In this document: positions 17,338 to 25,140 of the stretch, one piece after another | Numbering within the stretch: the first letter of the stretch is position 1 | How the letters are laid out: each line of letters starts with the position of its first letter | Assembly: GCF_016907435.1 (NCBI RefSeq) | Contig: NZ_JAFBBZ010000001.1 | Location: 1,054,001-1,118,000, forward strand | DNA: 64,000 bases | Reading direction: 5' to 3' | DNA from: Nocardioides salarius | GTDB lineage: Bacteria > Actinomycetota > Actinomycetes > Propionibacteriales > Nocardioidaceae | The notes under the pieces: model-generated | The model's input: only the letters and a program-made list of their open reading frames with translations | Told to the model about the DNA's origin: nothing | The model's database searches: none | Made by a program: the position numbers and the translations under genes

Positions 17338-18560
17338 GAGGTCGCGACCGGGGGTGCGACGGCGTCGGGCTCGACCTGGTCGGCGAGCTCGGGCACGAAC
17401 GACCCGCCCTCCTCGGCCAGCGTCGCCGCGAACATCGGCTGGATCAGCGCGTGGTCCTCGGCGCGCACCGTGGTGGTGCCCTTGGGGCCCTCGAACTCCC
17501 AGCCCTCGAGCGCCTCGATCATCGCGTCGACGTCGTCGCCGCCGCCCTCCTCGATGGCGTGCACGATCATCTGCCCGGCCACGAAGCCGTCGGGCGAGAA
17601 CAGGTCGGCCTCGGCGCCGGCCTCCTCGAGCGCCTCCACCATCGCGGCGTTGACGTCGTTGTCGGGGGCGCCGGCGAAGTAGTGCGAGAGGAAGGTGATC
17701 TGCTCGCTGGCCGCGCCGTAGGCGCCGTAGCTGGCGATGTCGCCGAGACCGGTGGTCACCGGCACCTCGTCGAAGACCTGCTGCTGGTCCAGGGACTGCC
17801 ACATGGCGCTGGTGGTGTCGCCGGCCCAGGCCACGAAGACCAGGTCGGGGTCGGCGTCGAGGATGCGCCGGGCGAAGGGGGTGAACTCGGTGGCGTCCTC
17901 GGGCACGAGCACCGGCTCGACGGTGGCGCCGCCGCCGCCGAGGACGGCCTCGACACCGGCCACGTTGCCCTGGCCGAAGGCGTTGTCCTGGGCGAAGACC
18001 ACGACGTCCTTGCCCTCGAGGTCGCCGATCAGCGAGCCCGCGGTGGCGACGTCCTGGTAGGTCTGGCGACCCGAGCGGAAGGTGTAGCGGTTGATGCCGG
18101 TCACGGCGTCGGCCGCGGCGGGGCCGGAGATGTAGAGCACCTCGTTCTGCTCGGCCTGCTCGGCCAGCGAGAGAGCCACGCCCGAGGAGACGGTGCCCGC
18201 GATGATCTGGGTGCCGGAGCCGATGGCGTCCTTGGCCAGGCCGACCGCCTTGGCGGGGTCGCCGGCGTCGTCGGCGAAGTCGAGCTCGATCTCGCGACCG
18301 TCCACCTCGCCGGAGCCGTCGGTGGCGTAGTCGATGCCGGCCTCGAGGCCGTTGCGGTAGGCCTCGCCGTACGCCGCGAGCGGGCCGCTCTGCGAGTAGA
18401 TGATCGAGACCGGGACGGCCGCGCCGTCACCGTCCTCGCCCGAGGAGGCGGAACCGCTGTCGGGCGCGCAGGCACTGAGGCCCAGCACGCCGACGACCGC
18501 TGCTGCGGCCACCGCCAGGGAGCGTCGTCCGCCCGTTCGGGCCGGGGTGCGCTGCGTCAT
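17334..18560 (-). CDS. livK: ABC importer substrate-binding lipoprotein LivK-like
   Basis: A 408-residue periplasmic-type binding protein anchored as a lipoprotein. The signal peptide (MTQRTPARTGGRRSLAVAAA) ends at a lipobox LSAC with Cys at about residue 35. The mature part has the type I fold pattern: VSIIYSQSGPLAAYGEAYRNG, GTVSSGVALSLAEQ and VVVFAQDNAFGQGN. The ATG at 18560 follows AAGGAGAAG. First gene of the eight-gene operon. The ligand is not evident; proteins of this class bind branched-chain amino acids, amides or aromatic/short acids, and the acyl-CoA ligase downstream favours an acid. Confidence 0.9.
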   Translation of the reverse strand: MTQRTPARTGGRRSLAVAAAAVVGVLGLSACAPDSGSASSGEDGDGAAVPVSIIYSQSGPLAAYGEAYRNGLEAGIDYATDGSGEVDGREIELDFADDAGDPAKAVGLAKDAIGSGTQIIAGTVSSGVALSLAEQAEQNEVLYISGPAAADAVTGINRYTFRSGRQTYQDVATAGSLIGDLEGKDVVVFAQDNAFGQGNVAGVEAVLGGGGATVEPVLVPEDATEFTPFARRILDADPDLVFVAWAGDTTSAMWQSLDQQQVFDEVPVTTGLGDIASYGAYGAASEQITFLSHYFAGAPDNDVNAAMVEALEEAGAEADLFSPDGFVAGQMIVHAIEEGGGDDVDAMIEALEGWEFEGPKGTTTVRAEDHALIQPMFAATLAEEGGSFVPELADQVEPDAVAPPVATS

Positions 18561-18580
18561 GACTTCTCCTTCGTCGTCAA

Positions 18581-18591
18581 ACCTGACAGGT
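18581..18591. promoter_or_regulatory. Candidate TetR operator in the liv operon leader
   Basis: ACCTGACAGGT is a perfect odd palindrome (ACCTG-A-CAGGT) about 20 bp downstream of the predicted -10 box and just upstream of the livK ribosome-binding site. This is a typical roadblock position for a repressor. The TetR encoded in the same operon is the obvious candidate ligand; binding is inferred. Confidence 0.45.
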
Positions 18592-18611
18592 GATTCAGGT
18601 CTCATGACGTG

Positions 18612-18640
18612 ACCGTAGCCACAGCCTTTACTCATGTCAA
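18612..18640 (-). promoter_or_regulatory. Predicted promoter of the liv operon
   Basis: On the minus strand TTGACA (18640-18635) and TACGGT (18617-18612) are separated by 17 nt. The -35 is a perfect consensus match and the -10 matches TANNNT. Transcription would start near 18605 and give a leader of about 45 nt before livK. Confidence 0.6.
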
Positions 18641-18673
18641 CGACCGGTACAGACCCCCTCGTAGGCTCAGGGC

Positions 18674-19768
18674 GTGAGCACCCCTCCCGCCGCCCTGCCC
18701 GACGCCCTGCTGCGCCTGGGCACACCGGAGCACCCGACCTTCGGGCTCGACACCTTCGGCGACCTCGAGCTCGGGCCCGACGGGCGACCCGTGCACGAGG
18801 CCGAGGCCATCCGCCAGGTCGTCGCCGAAGGGGTCCTCGCCGACCAGGTCGGGGTCGACTACCTCGGGCTCGGCGAGCACCACCGCGACGACTACGCCAT
18901 CGCCGCGCCAGACGTGGTGCTCTCCGCGATCGCCGGGCAGACCTCGCGGCTGCGGCTGGGCACCGGCGTGACGGTGCTCTCCTCGGACGACCCCATCCGG
19001 GTCTTCCAGCGCTTCTCCACCCTCGCCGCCATCAGCGGGGGACGTGCCGAGGTGCAGCTGGGGCGTGGCTCGTTCACCGAGTCCTTCGCGCTCTTCGGCC
19101 ACGACCTGTCCGACTACGAGGTGCTCTTCCACGAGAAGCTCGACCTCTTCGCCGCCGTCCAGTCCGAGCAGCCGGTCACCTGGTCGGGCACGATCCGCCC
19201 GCCGCTGCGCGACCAGGTCGTGCACCCGCGCACCGAGGCCGGCCTGCTGCCCGCCTGGATCGCGGTCGGCGGCACGCCCCAGTCGGTGGTGCGCGCCGCG
19301 GCGTACGGCATGCCGCTGGTGCTGGCGGTCATCGGCGGCTCACCGGCCGGCTTCACCCAGCTCGCCGACCTCTACCGGCGCGCCCTGGTCGAGTACGAGC
19401 GCCCCGAGCTGCCGATCGGCATGCACTCCCCCGGCCACGTCGCCGCCACCGACGAGCAGGCGCGCGAGCAGATGTTCCCGCACCAGGCGGCCGCCTTCAC
19501 CCGCATCGGGCGCGAGCGCGGCTGGGGCCCCTACACCCGCGAGGCGTTCGACCAGGGCGCCGGCGAGCAGGGGGCGCTCTTCGTCGGCTCCCCCGAGACC
19601 GTGGCCCGCAAGATCGTCCGGGCGGTGCGGACCCTGGGCCTCTCGCGCTTCCAGATGAAGTACGCCGTCGGCGCGCTGCCGCACGCGCAGCGCCTGGAGT
19701 CGATCCGGCTCTACGGCACCGAGGTCATCCCCCGGGTGCGGGAGCTGCTGGCCCAGGAGCGTGCCTGA
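18674..19768 (+). CDS. LLM-class flavin-dependent oxidoreductase
   Basis: A 364-residue luciferase-like (bacterial luciferase superfamily) monooxygenase, expected to use reduced FMN or F420. The TIM-barrel starts with TFGLDTFGDLELG; DYLGLGEHHRDDYAIAAP and RLRLGTGVTVLSSDDPIRVF are classic LLM segments, and GGRAEVQLGRGSF follows. The GTG start at 18674 is six nt after TAGGCT, a possible -10 box, so the mRNA may be leaderless. It is transcribed divergently from the liv operon, and its 3' end overlaps the convergent MpaB gene by 44 bp. Confidence 0.9.
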   Translation: MSTPPAALPDALLRLGTPEHPTFGLDTFGDLELGPDGRPVHEAEAIRQVVAEGVLADQVGVDYLGLGEHHRDDYAIAAPDVVLSAIAGQTSRLRLGTGVTVLSSDDPIRVFQRFSTLAAISGGRAEVQLGRGSFTESFALFGHDLSDYEVLFHEKLDLFAAVQSEQPVTWSGTIRPPLRDQVVHPRTEAGLLPAWIAVGGTPQSVVRAAAYGMPLVLAVIGGSPAGFTQLADLYRRALVEYERPELPIGMHSPGHVAATDEQAREQMFPHQAAAFTRIGRERGWGPYTREAFDQGAGEQGALFVGSPETVARKIVRAVRTLGLSRFQMKYAVGALPHAQRLESIRLYGTEVIPRVRELLAQERA

Positions 19769-20672
19769 CCGGACAGCCGGCCACGCCCGGCGCCGGGAAG
19801 GTGCCGAGCCGCTCGATGTCGAAGCCGTCGGGGTAGGAGCGCACCCAGGGCAGGTCGGCGACCGTCTGGGCGCTGAGCCTCGCGGGGAAGAGCCGCAGCA
19901 GCCGTCCCCGGGCCCGCAGCGCCGCGCGCGAGGCACGCTCGACCGCGCCCGGGGGCGCGTCGTACCCCAGGGCCTCGCGCAGGGGCGGGTCCATCAGGGC
20001 TCGCGAGAAGACCTCGACGCCGCGGGCGGCGAACGAGGGCTGGAAGGTGAGCATCAGCGCCAGCGTCGACGCGGCGACCGCGCGTCCACCCTCGTCGGGC
20101 CCGAAGTGCTCGGCCTCGTAGTCGTCCATCAGCCTCGCGAAGCCCTCGTAGGTCTCGGGCACGTCGGGGATCGCCATGTGCCGGCCCAGGGTGCGGTAGT
20201 AGTTCACCGAGGCACGCAGCTCGGTGGCGGTCAGGGGGCGCTTGCCGTAGTCGTCGAGCCAGCGCTTGGGCACCACCACGAAGGTGGACAGCACGTAGCG
20301 GAACTCGTGGTCGGGGATGTCGTAGGCGCGGTGCATCTGGTTGACCCGGCGGATCGCCGCCCGGGCGTCGGGGTGGTCGAAGCCCTTCAGCGAAGGCTGC
20401 TCGAGCAGCAGCGCCGTGTCGTCGTAGCGGCGCTGCACCTGCTCGGTGAACGCGCCGGTGCGGGCGAGCAGCGCACCGATGCCGGGCACGGCATAGGTGC
20501 GGAAGAGCGCGAAGGACAGCGCCTGGTTCATGTCCCAGGGGAACTCGTGCACCACCGCGTTGCGGTAGATCTCCACGAAGTCGCTCTCGGGGTCGAGCGC
20601 CTCGTTGACCCGCTGCCAGTGGTCACGCGGGACCCCGCCGAACCTCTTGCCCCGCCACGTGAACGACCTCAT
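19725..20672 (-). CDS. Oxygenase MpaB family protein (DUF2236)
   Basis: A 315-residue member of the MpaB/latex-clearing-protein-like DUF2236 family, whose characterised members are haem b oxygenases. FEIYRN-like DFVEIYRNAVVHEFPWDM, VNQMHRAYDIPDHEF and LSTFVVVPKRWLDDYG are the recognisable segments; the conserved basic/His pairs are compatible with haem binding. The gene ends inside the convergent LLM gene. It starts head to head with a TetR gene only 45 bp away and is probably repressed by it. Substrate unknown. Confidence 0.85.
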   Translation of the reverse strand: MRSFTWRGKRFGGVPRDHWQRVNEALDPESDFVEIYRNAVVHEFPWDMNQALSFALFRTYAVPGIGALLARTGAFTEQVQRRYDDTALLLEQPSLKGFDHPDARAAIRRVNQMHRAYDIPDHEFRYVLSTFVVVPKRWLDDYGKRPLTATELRASVNYYRTLGRHMAIPDVPETYEGFARLMDDYEAEHFGPDEGGRAVAASTLALMLTFQPSFAARGVEVFSRALMDPPLREALGYDAPPGAVERASRAALRARGRLLRLFPARLSAQTVADLPWVRSYPDGFDIERLGTFPAPGVAGCPVRHAPGPAAPAPGG

Positions 20673-20678
20673 GGCCCA

Positions 20679-20711
20679 AAACTAGAGCACCTGCTCCATT
20701 GTGGCTAGGCT
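20679..20711. promoter_or_regulatory. Divergent promoter/operator between mpaB-like and tetR genes
   Basis: The 45-bp gap holds an inverted repeat GAGCA-CC-TGCTC (20685-20696). Immediately next to it on the minus strand is TAGTTT (20684-20679), six nt before the mpaB-like ATG. On the plus strand TAGGCT (20706-20711) stands six nt before the tetR ATG. Both spacings fit leaderless transcripts, and the dyad would let the TetR protein block both. Confidence 0.45.
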
Positions 20712-20717
20712 CCCGGC

Positions 20718-21350
20718 ATGCGCGCCCCCCTCCAGTCCCGCAGCGAGTCGTCGGCCGAGCGGATGCTCGACGCGACGCTGCGCCTGCTCGAGGACGGCGG
20801 CGAGGGTGCGGTCACCGTGGCCGCGGTGGCCAGGGCGGCCGGCACGTCCAACGGCTCGCTCTACCACCGCTTCGGCGACCGCCACGGCCTGATGCTCGCG
20901 GCCCAGACCCGAGCGCTCGGTGCGATCGAGGCCGAGACCGGTGCGGCCTTCGCCCGCGCCGACGAGGAGGTCGACGACGAGCGCGCCGTGGGCCTGCTGG
21001 CCGCCGCCGCTGTCGACATCTTCGGGCGGCACCGGGCGGCCATGCGGGCCTTCCTGGTGGGCCGGGCCGGCTCGGTGGAGGCCGAGGCGCTCAGCACCGC
21101 CTTCACGCACCGCGTCGGGGCGGGGGTCACCCGGTGGCTGGGCGAGCGCTTCGGGGCCCGGGCCGGCGACGCCGAGGCCGCGTGGCGGCTGCTCTTCGGC
21201 CTCGGGGCGACCCGGGCGCTCTTCGAGGACGAGCAGGTCTCACCGGCACCGGTGGGCCCGGCCGAGCTGTCCGCGTCGCTGGCTCGGGCGGTGCTGGCCG
21301 TCGTACGGCAGGAGGCGGGGCCGGTGCGGCCCGGGCGCGACCGCGGCTAG
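20718..21350 (+). CDS. TetR family transcriptional regulator
   Basis: A 210-residue regulator. The helix-turn-helix (about residues 12-55) has DATLRLLEDGGEGAVTVAAV and ARAAGTSNGSLYHRFGDRHG. The C-terminal ligand domain is Ala-rich with no obvious metal site. It is divergent from the MpaB-type oxygenase gene and likely controls it through the dyad at 20685-20696. Its stop overlaps the convergent receiver gene by 4 bp. Confidence 0.9.
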   Translation: MRAPLQSRSESSAERMLDATLRLLEDGGEGAVTVAAVARAAGTSNGSLYHRFGDRHGLMLAAQTRALGAIEAETGAAFARADEEVDDERAVGLLAAAAVDIFGRHRAAMRAFLVGRAGSVEAEALSTAFTHRVGAGVTRWLGERFGARAGDAEAAWRLLFGLGATRALFEDEQVSPAPVGPAELSASLARAVLAVVRQEAGPVRPGRDRG

Positions 21351-21724
21351 CGGGTCTCCCAGCCCAGCAGCGCCGCGACGTCGCGCGGCAGCTCCATCGG
21401 GCTGAAGGGCTTGGCCAGCACGCCGGACACGGCGAGGCCGTCCCAGGGCTGGTTCGGCCCGACGTGGCTCTTGGCGGTCAGCAGCACGACCGGGATGCCA
21501 CGCGTCGCGGGGTCCTCCTGCAGCAGCCCGAAGGTCGTGATGCCGTCCATGTCCGGCATCATCAGGTCGAGCAGGATCGCGTCGGGCCGGGCATCGCGGG
21601 CCACGTCGATCGCCTCGCGGCCGCGGGAGGCCTCGAGCACGTCCCAGCCACCCACCCTGGTGAGCGACAGGCACGTGACCATGCGGACGTCGTCGTCGTC
21701 GTCCACCACCAGCACGGTCGGCAT
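21347..21724 (-). CDS. CheY-like single-domain response regulator
   Basis: A 125-residue receiver domain without an output domain. The acidic pocket is DDDDD (about 8-12), the phospho-acceptor is Asp53 in ILLDLMMPDMDG, Thr83 and Lys105 (VLAKPFSP) complete the conserved set. The ATG at 21724 follows GAGAGGAAA. It is 101 bp downstream of the GNAT-like gene and probably the last gene of the kinase operon. A stand-alone receiver must act by protein contact or as a phosphate sink. Confidence 0.88.
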   Translation of the reverse strand: MPTVLVVDDDDDVRMVTCLSLTRVGGWDVLEASRGREAIDVARDARPDAILLDLMMPDMDGITTFGLLQEDPATRGIPVVLLTAKSHVGPNQPWDGLAVSGVLAKPFSPMELPRDVAALLGWETR

Positions 21725-21825
21725 CGTTTCCTCTCGACGGGGCGCAGTCCCAGGACGGCTGCTGGTGGAGAGGATACCGGTGCGGGCACCCGATCCGGCA
21801 TCCGTGCGGCACCCGTCCGGGCGGC

Positions 21826-22407
21826 TCAGGCCGGCGGCGGGCCGTGCATCTCCACGACGGAGTAGGTCTGGGCGTCGACCTGCTCGACCGTGCAGTCGGC
21901 GTGGGAGTGCAGCAGCTCGCCGATCATCGTGGAGAAGCCCAGCACCTCCTCGTTGTAGGCGCACACGTCCCACCCGCAGACCCCCCGCTCCTCGAGGACC
22001 CGCGCGATGACCTGCTCGATCATCGACTGGAAGACGTGGGTGCGCTGGTGCCGCGGGGCGACCAGGGTGAATCCCAGGTAGAACACCGCGTTGCGGGCCG
22101 TGTGCTCGGGGTAGTGCGCGGCGAAGTAATCCGGGCTGATCCACGGCACCGTCTCGAGGTCGCGGGTCAGGGTGGTCAGGCCGACCACGTCGCCCGCGGG
22201 GTCGCGGGCGACGTACTTCATGACCCGTGGGTCGCTCATCTCCTCGACGAACTCCTCGCGGTGCAGCACCTGGCGGGCCACGGCCCGGGTGGCCATCGGC
22301 GCGAAGGTCTCGGCGTAGAGGGCGTGGAAGCGCTCCACGACGTCGGGGTCGAGAGCCCCCTCGACGTCGATGGTGATGCTCAGCCCGTCCAGGGTCCGCT
22401 CAGGCAC
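21826..22407 (-). CDS. GNAT-like N-acyltransferase domain protein
   Basis: A 193-residue protein with a GNAT-type central region: AGDVVGLTTLTRDLETV as a beta-hairpin, AVFYLGFTLVAPRHQRTHVF as the beta4-alpha3 segment in the place of the acetyl-CoA pyrophosphate loop, and GVCGWDVCAYNEEVLGFSTM near the C-terminus. The canonical Q/RxxGxG/A loop is degenerate (RHQRTH), so CoA binding is not certain. Start GTG 22407 overlaps the arginine decarboxylase stop by 8 bp, implying coupled translation. The pairing suggests a role in acylating agmatine or a derived amine, which is inference. Confidence 0.6.
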   Translation of the reverse strand: MPERTLDGLSITIDVEGALDPDVVERFHALYAETFAPMATRAVARQVLHREEFVEEMSDPRVMKYVARDPAGDVVGLTTLTRDLETVPWISPDYFAAHYPEHTARNAVFYLGFTLVAPRHQRTHVFQSMIEQVIARVLEERGVCGWDVCAYNEEVLGFSTMIGELLHSHADCTVEQVDAQTYSVVEMHGPPPA

Positions 22408-23002
22408 CGCTCGTCCACCCCTGCACCTCGTAGGCGGCCACCGCGAGGGCGCAGACCGGGTCGTCGACGCACTCCGCGGTGGCCACGACGGTGCTGCTCT
22501 CGACCTGGCTCCAGCCGCGCGAGGCGCACAGGTCCTCGAGGCTGAGCGTGATCTGGGTGCGCAGGGCCTCCTCGCTGCCGCTGTGGTGCTCCACGAAGAC
22601 ACCCGCTCCCGTGCGGGTGTCCCGGGCCCAGCCGAGCCCCGCCCAGACGACCTCGCCGTGCTGCTCGGCCCCGGCCGAGGCGAGCACGCACCAGAGCCGG
22701 TCGCCGTGCTGGTGCTCGAGCGGCTCGTGCGACTCCACGACGGTGCTGCCCGGCGGCACGACCGAGGAGAGGGTGATCAGGTTGAGGTCGGCCACGCCGG
22801 CCTCGCGCAGCGCCGCGTCGAAGGCCGAGAGCCGGGTGCGGCCGGTGCCGCTGCCGGTGCGCACGGTGATGCGGGGGCCCGCCGCCGAGGCGGGGCTGTC
22901 GAGGGACGGTGCGGGTACCAACGGGGCCTCCGATGCAGCGAAGCCCGGCGGAGCGGACGCCGCCGCCGGGTGGACGACGCCTGATTGTTCCTTGACCTTC
23001 AC
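22400..23002 (-). CDS. Pyruvoyl-dependent arginine decarboxylase
   Basis: A 200-residue proenzyme of the PvlArgDC family, which converts arginine to agmatine and CO2 with a self-made pyruvoyl group. The cleavage region LNLITLSSVVPPG contains Ser79-Ser80, where backbone cleavage makes the pyruvoyl group on Ser80. Glu138 in FVEHHSG fits the conserved catalytic acid. Residues 1-45 are an Ala/Pro-rich extension not found in the archaeal enzymes of about 165 residues. The GTG start at 23002 overlaps the kinase stop by 4 bp; a longer upstream frame only shadows the kinase gene. No agmatinase or agmatine deiminase gene is near. Confidence 0.85.
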   Translation of the reverse strand: MKVKEQSGVVHPAAASAPPGFAASEAPLVPAPSLDSPASAAGPRITVRTGSGTGRTRLSAFDAALREAGVADLNLITLSSVVPPGSTVVESHEPLEHQHGDRLWCVLASAGAEQHGEVVWAGLGWARDTRTGAGVFVEHHSGSEEALRTQITLSLEDLCASRGWSQVESSTVVATAECVDDPVCALAVAAYEVQGWTSGA

Positions 23003-25131
23003 GGCGAGGTCGCGGAGGGTCCCGTCAACGGGGCGAGCTCCGGTGCCGATCGCAGGCACAGGTGGGCCGTCGTGCCGACGCCGACCTCGCTCTCCAGCCA
23101 CACGCGCCCGCCGTGCCGCTCCACGATGCCGCGGCAGATCGCCAGCCCCAGGCCCGAGCCGCCCTCGCGGCGCATGTCGGAGGAGTCGACCTGCACGAAG
23201 CGGTCGAAGATGGTGTCGAGCCGGTCGTCGGGGATGCCGCGCCCGCGGTCACGGACCTGGATCTCGACGTCGCCGTCGACCAGGCGGGCGTCGAGCTCGA
23301 CGACGGAGCCCGGCGGGGAGAACTTGACGGCGTTGCCGATCAGGTTGGTCAGCGCCTGCACGATCCGGTCGTGGTCGGCCAGCACCCGCGCCGGGCAGTC
23401 GACGTGGCGCACCAGCCGGACGTCGCGGCTCGTCGCCAGCCCCTCCATCTCGCGGTCGGCGATCGCCAGCAGGTCGCCGACGTCGTGGGGCTGGACCTCC
23501 AGGGCCAGCGTGCCCGACTCGATGCGCTCGAGGTCCAGGATGTCGTTGATCATCCGCGTCAGCCGCTCCGAGCTCATCAGGGCGCGGTCGACCATCGACG
23601 CGGCCTGCTCGGGCAGGTCGCCCATCACACCGCCCGAGAGCAGGCCGAGCGAGCCGCGGATCGAGGTGAGCGGGGTGCGCAGCTCGTGGCTGACCACCGA
23701 GAGGAACTCGTTCTTGACCCGCTCGACCTCCTGCCGGGAGGTGATGTCGCGGAAGACGACCACCCCACCGCGGACCTCGCCGGTGTCGTCGTCGACCAGC
23801 GGGCTCGCGGTGATCTCCACGGGGAAGACCGCACCGTCGGCGCGGACGTAGCGGTCCTCCTCGCCGTTGCTGACCCGGCGCAGGAGCACCGCGTCGGCGA
23901 TGTAGCAGTCCTGGGCCGGGTAGGGGTGCCCGTCCTCGTCCGGGGCGTGGAAGACGTCGTGGGCGAGCTGGCCGGCCAGGTCGTCGACCGCGTAGCCGAG
24001 CATCTGGGCGCCGGACGGGTTGACGAAGGTGACCCGGCCGTCGAGGTCGACCCCGTAGATGCCGTCGGCGACCGAGGAGAGCAGCACCTCGGTCTCGCGC
24101 GCCATCTGGCCCAGGTCGGCGGTGCGCTCGCGCACCTGCTCCTCCAGGTTGCGGCGCAGGTCGCGGTTGTCCCGTGCGATCAGGCCCTGTCGGACCCCCG
24201 CTCCCCCGATCAGCAGGAACCACAAGAAGGCCTCGATGCTGAGCAGGCCGCCGGCACCGTTGCCCATCACCTCGACCATCGTGGCGACCAGGAGCACGCC
24301 GAAGACCACCGCGGTGTCCCAGTCCTCCGCGCCCGCGACGCCGTCCTCGCGCGTCACGTCGCTGACCCGGGTCGGCCACCAGGCGGCCAGGGCGAGCAGG
24401 AGATAGCCCGAGATCCAGCCCAGGTCGAGCAGCGAGCCGAACTCGAAGGTGCCGGCGGCCACGCGCACGGCGTACCCGAGGTCGGTCATCGTGTAGACGA
24501 TGAAGCCGGCCGCGACCAGGCCCAGGGCGACCCGGTCGGGGCCGCGGGTGCGGCGCAGCAGGATCAGGGCGACGGTCGCCAGCACGACGTCGAGGATGGG
24601 GATCACCGCACCGGCCAGCAGCGAGACGTTGTTGCCCGAGTCGAGCAGCTGGTCGTAGACGAGGCTGGCGGCGATCATCAGCACCGCGGCGCCGAGGATC
24701 AGTCCGTCGAGGGCCATCACCGCCAGGTCGACCCGGCTGCGGGTGACCTGGGTGAAGGTGGCCAGGCTGGCGATCGAGAGCAGCAGCGCCACGGCGATGG
24801 CGACGTCACCGACGGGCGCGGTCCCCTCGCTGCCCGGGGCGCGCAGCAGCGCCGAGGCGACGTTGCCGGACAGCGCGGTCAGCCCCGCCAGCGACAGCAG
24901 CCGCCACGCCCGCCGTCGGCCACCGCTCGACCAGCGCGCCCGGTTGGCGGTGCTCGCGGTGGCCAGCAGACCGGCGACGAGCAGGCCCAGCGCGCTGACG
25001 TCGGCGCGGGTCGTGGCGGGCAGCGAGGAGGCCAGGAGCGCCCAGAAGAGCACGAAGAGCGCAGCGGCGACCACGGCGGCGACGACGAGGAAGAGTCGCT
25101 GGCGCCTCGCGGCAGGTGGGCCGGACGGCAT
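22999..25131 (-). CDS. Multi-TM PAS sensor histidine kinase
   Basis: A 710-residue membrane kinase. Residues 1 to about 310 contain eight to nine hydrophobic helices, a sensor resembling MASE-type domains. A short coiled segment (NLEEQVRERTADLGQMARET) leads to a PAS/PAC domain (about 345-465). The H box VSHELRTPLTS has His at about 480, the N box is NLIGNAVKFSPPG (about 595), and the G boxes are DRGRGIPDD and GGSGLGLAI. There is no receiver domain. It lies in one operon with an OmpR regulator upstream and a CheY-like protein downstream, both possible partners. The signal is unknown. Confidence 0.92.
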   Translation of the reverse strand: MPSGPPAARRQRLFLVVAAVVAAALFVLFWALLASSLPATTRADVSALGLLVAGLLATASTANRARWSSGGRRRAWRLLSLAGLTALSGNVASALLRAPGSEGTAPVGDVAIAVALLLSIASLATFTQVTRSRVDLAVMALDGLILGAAVLMIAASLVYDQLLDSGNNVSLLAGAVIPILDVVLATVALILLRRTRGPDRVALGLVAAGFIVYTMTDLGYAVRVAAGTFEFGSLLDLGWISGYLLLALAAWWPTRVSDVTREDGVAGAEDWDTAVVFGVLLVATMVEVMGNGAGGLLSIEAFLWFLLIGGAGVRQGLIARDNRDLRRNLEEQVRERTADLGQMARETEVLLSSVADGIYGVDLDGRVTFVNPSGAQMLGYAVDDLAGQLAHDVFHAPDEDGHPYPAQDCYIADAVLLRRVSNGEEDRYVRADGAVFPVEITASPLVDDDTGEVRGGVVVFRDITSRQEVERVKNEFLSVVSHELRTPLTSIRGSLGLLSGGVMGDLPEQAASMVDRALMSSERLTRMINDILDLERIESGTLALEVQPHDVGDLLAIADREMEGLATSRDVRLVRHVDCPARVLADHDRIVQALTNLIGNAVKFSPPGSVVELDARLVDGDVEIQVRDRGRGIPDDRLDTIFDRFVQVDSSDMRREGGSGLGLAICRGIVERHGGRVWLESEVGVGTTAHLCLRSAPELAPLTGPSATSP

Positions 25132-25140
25132 GCGCGGAGA

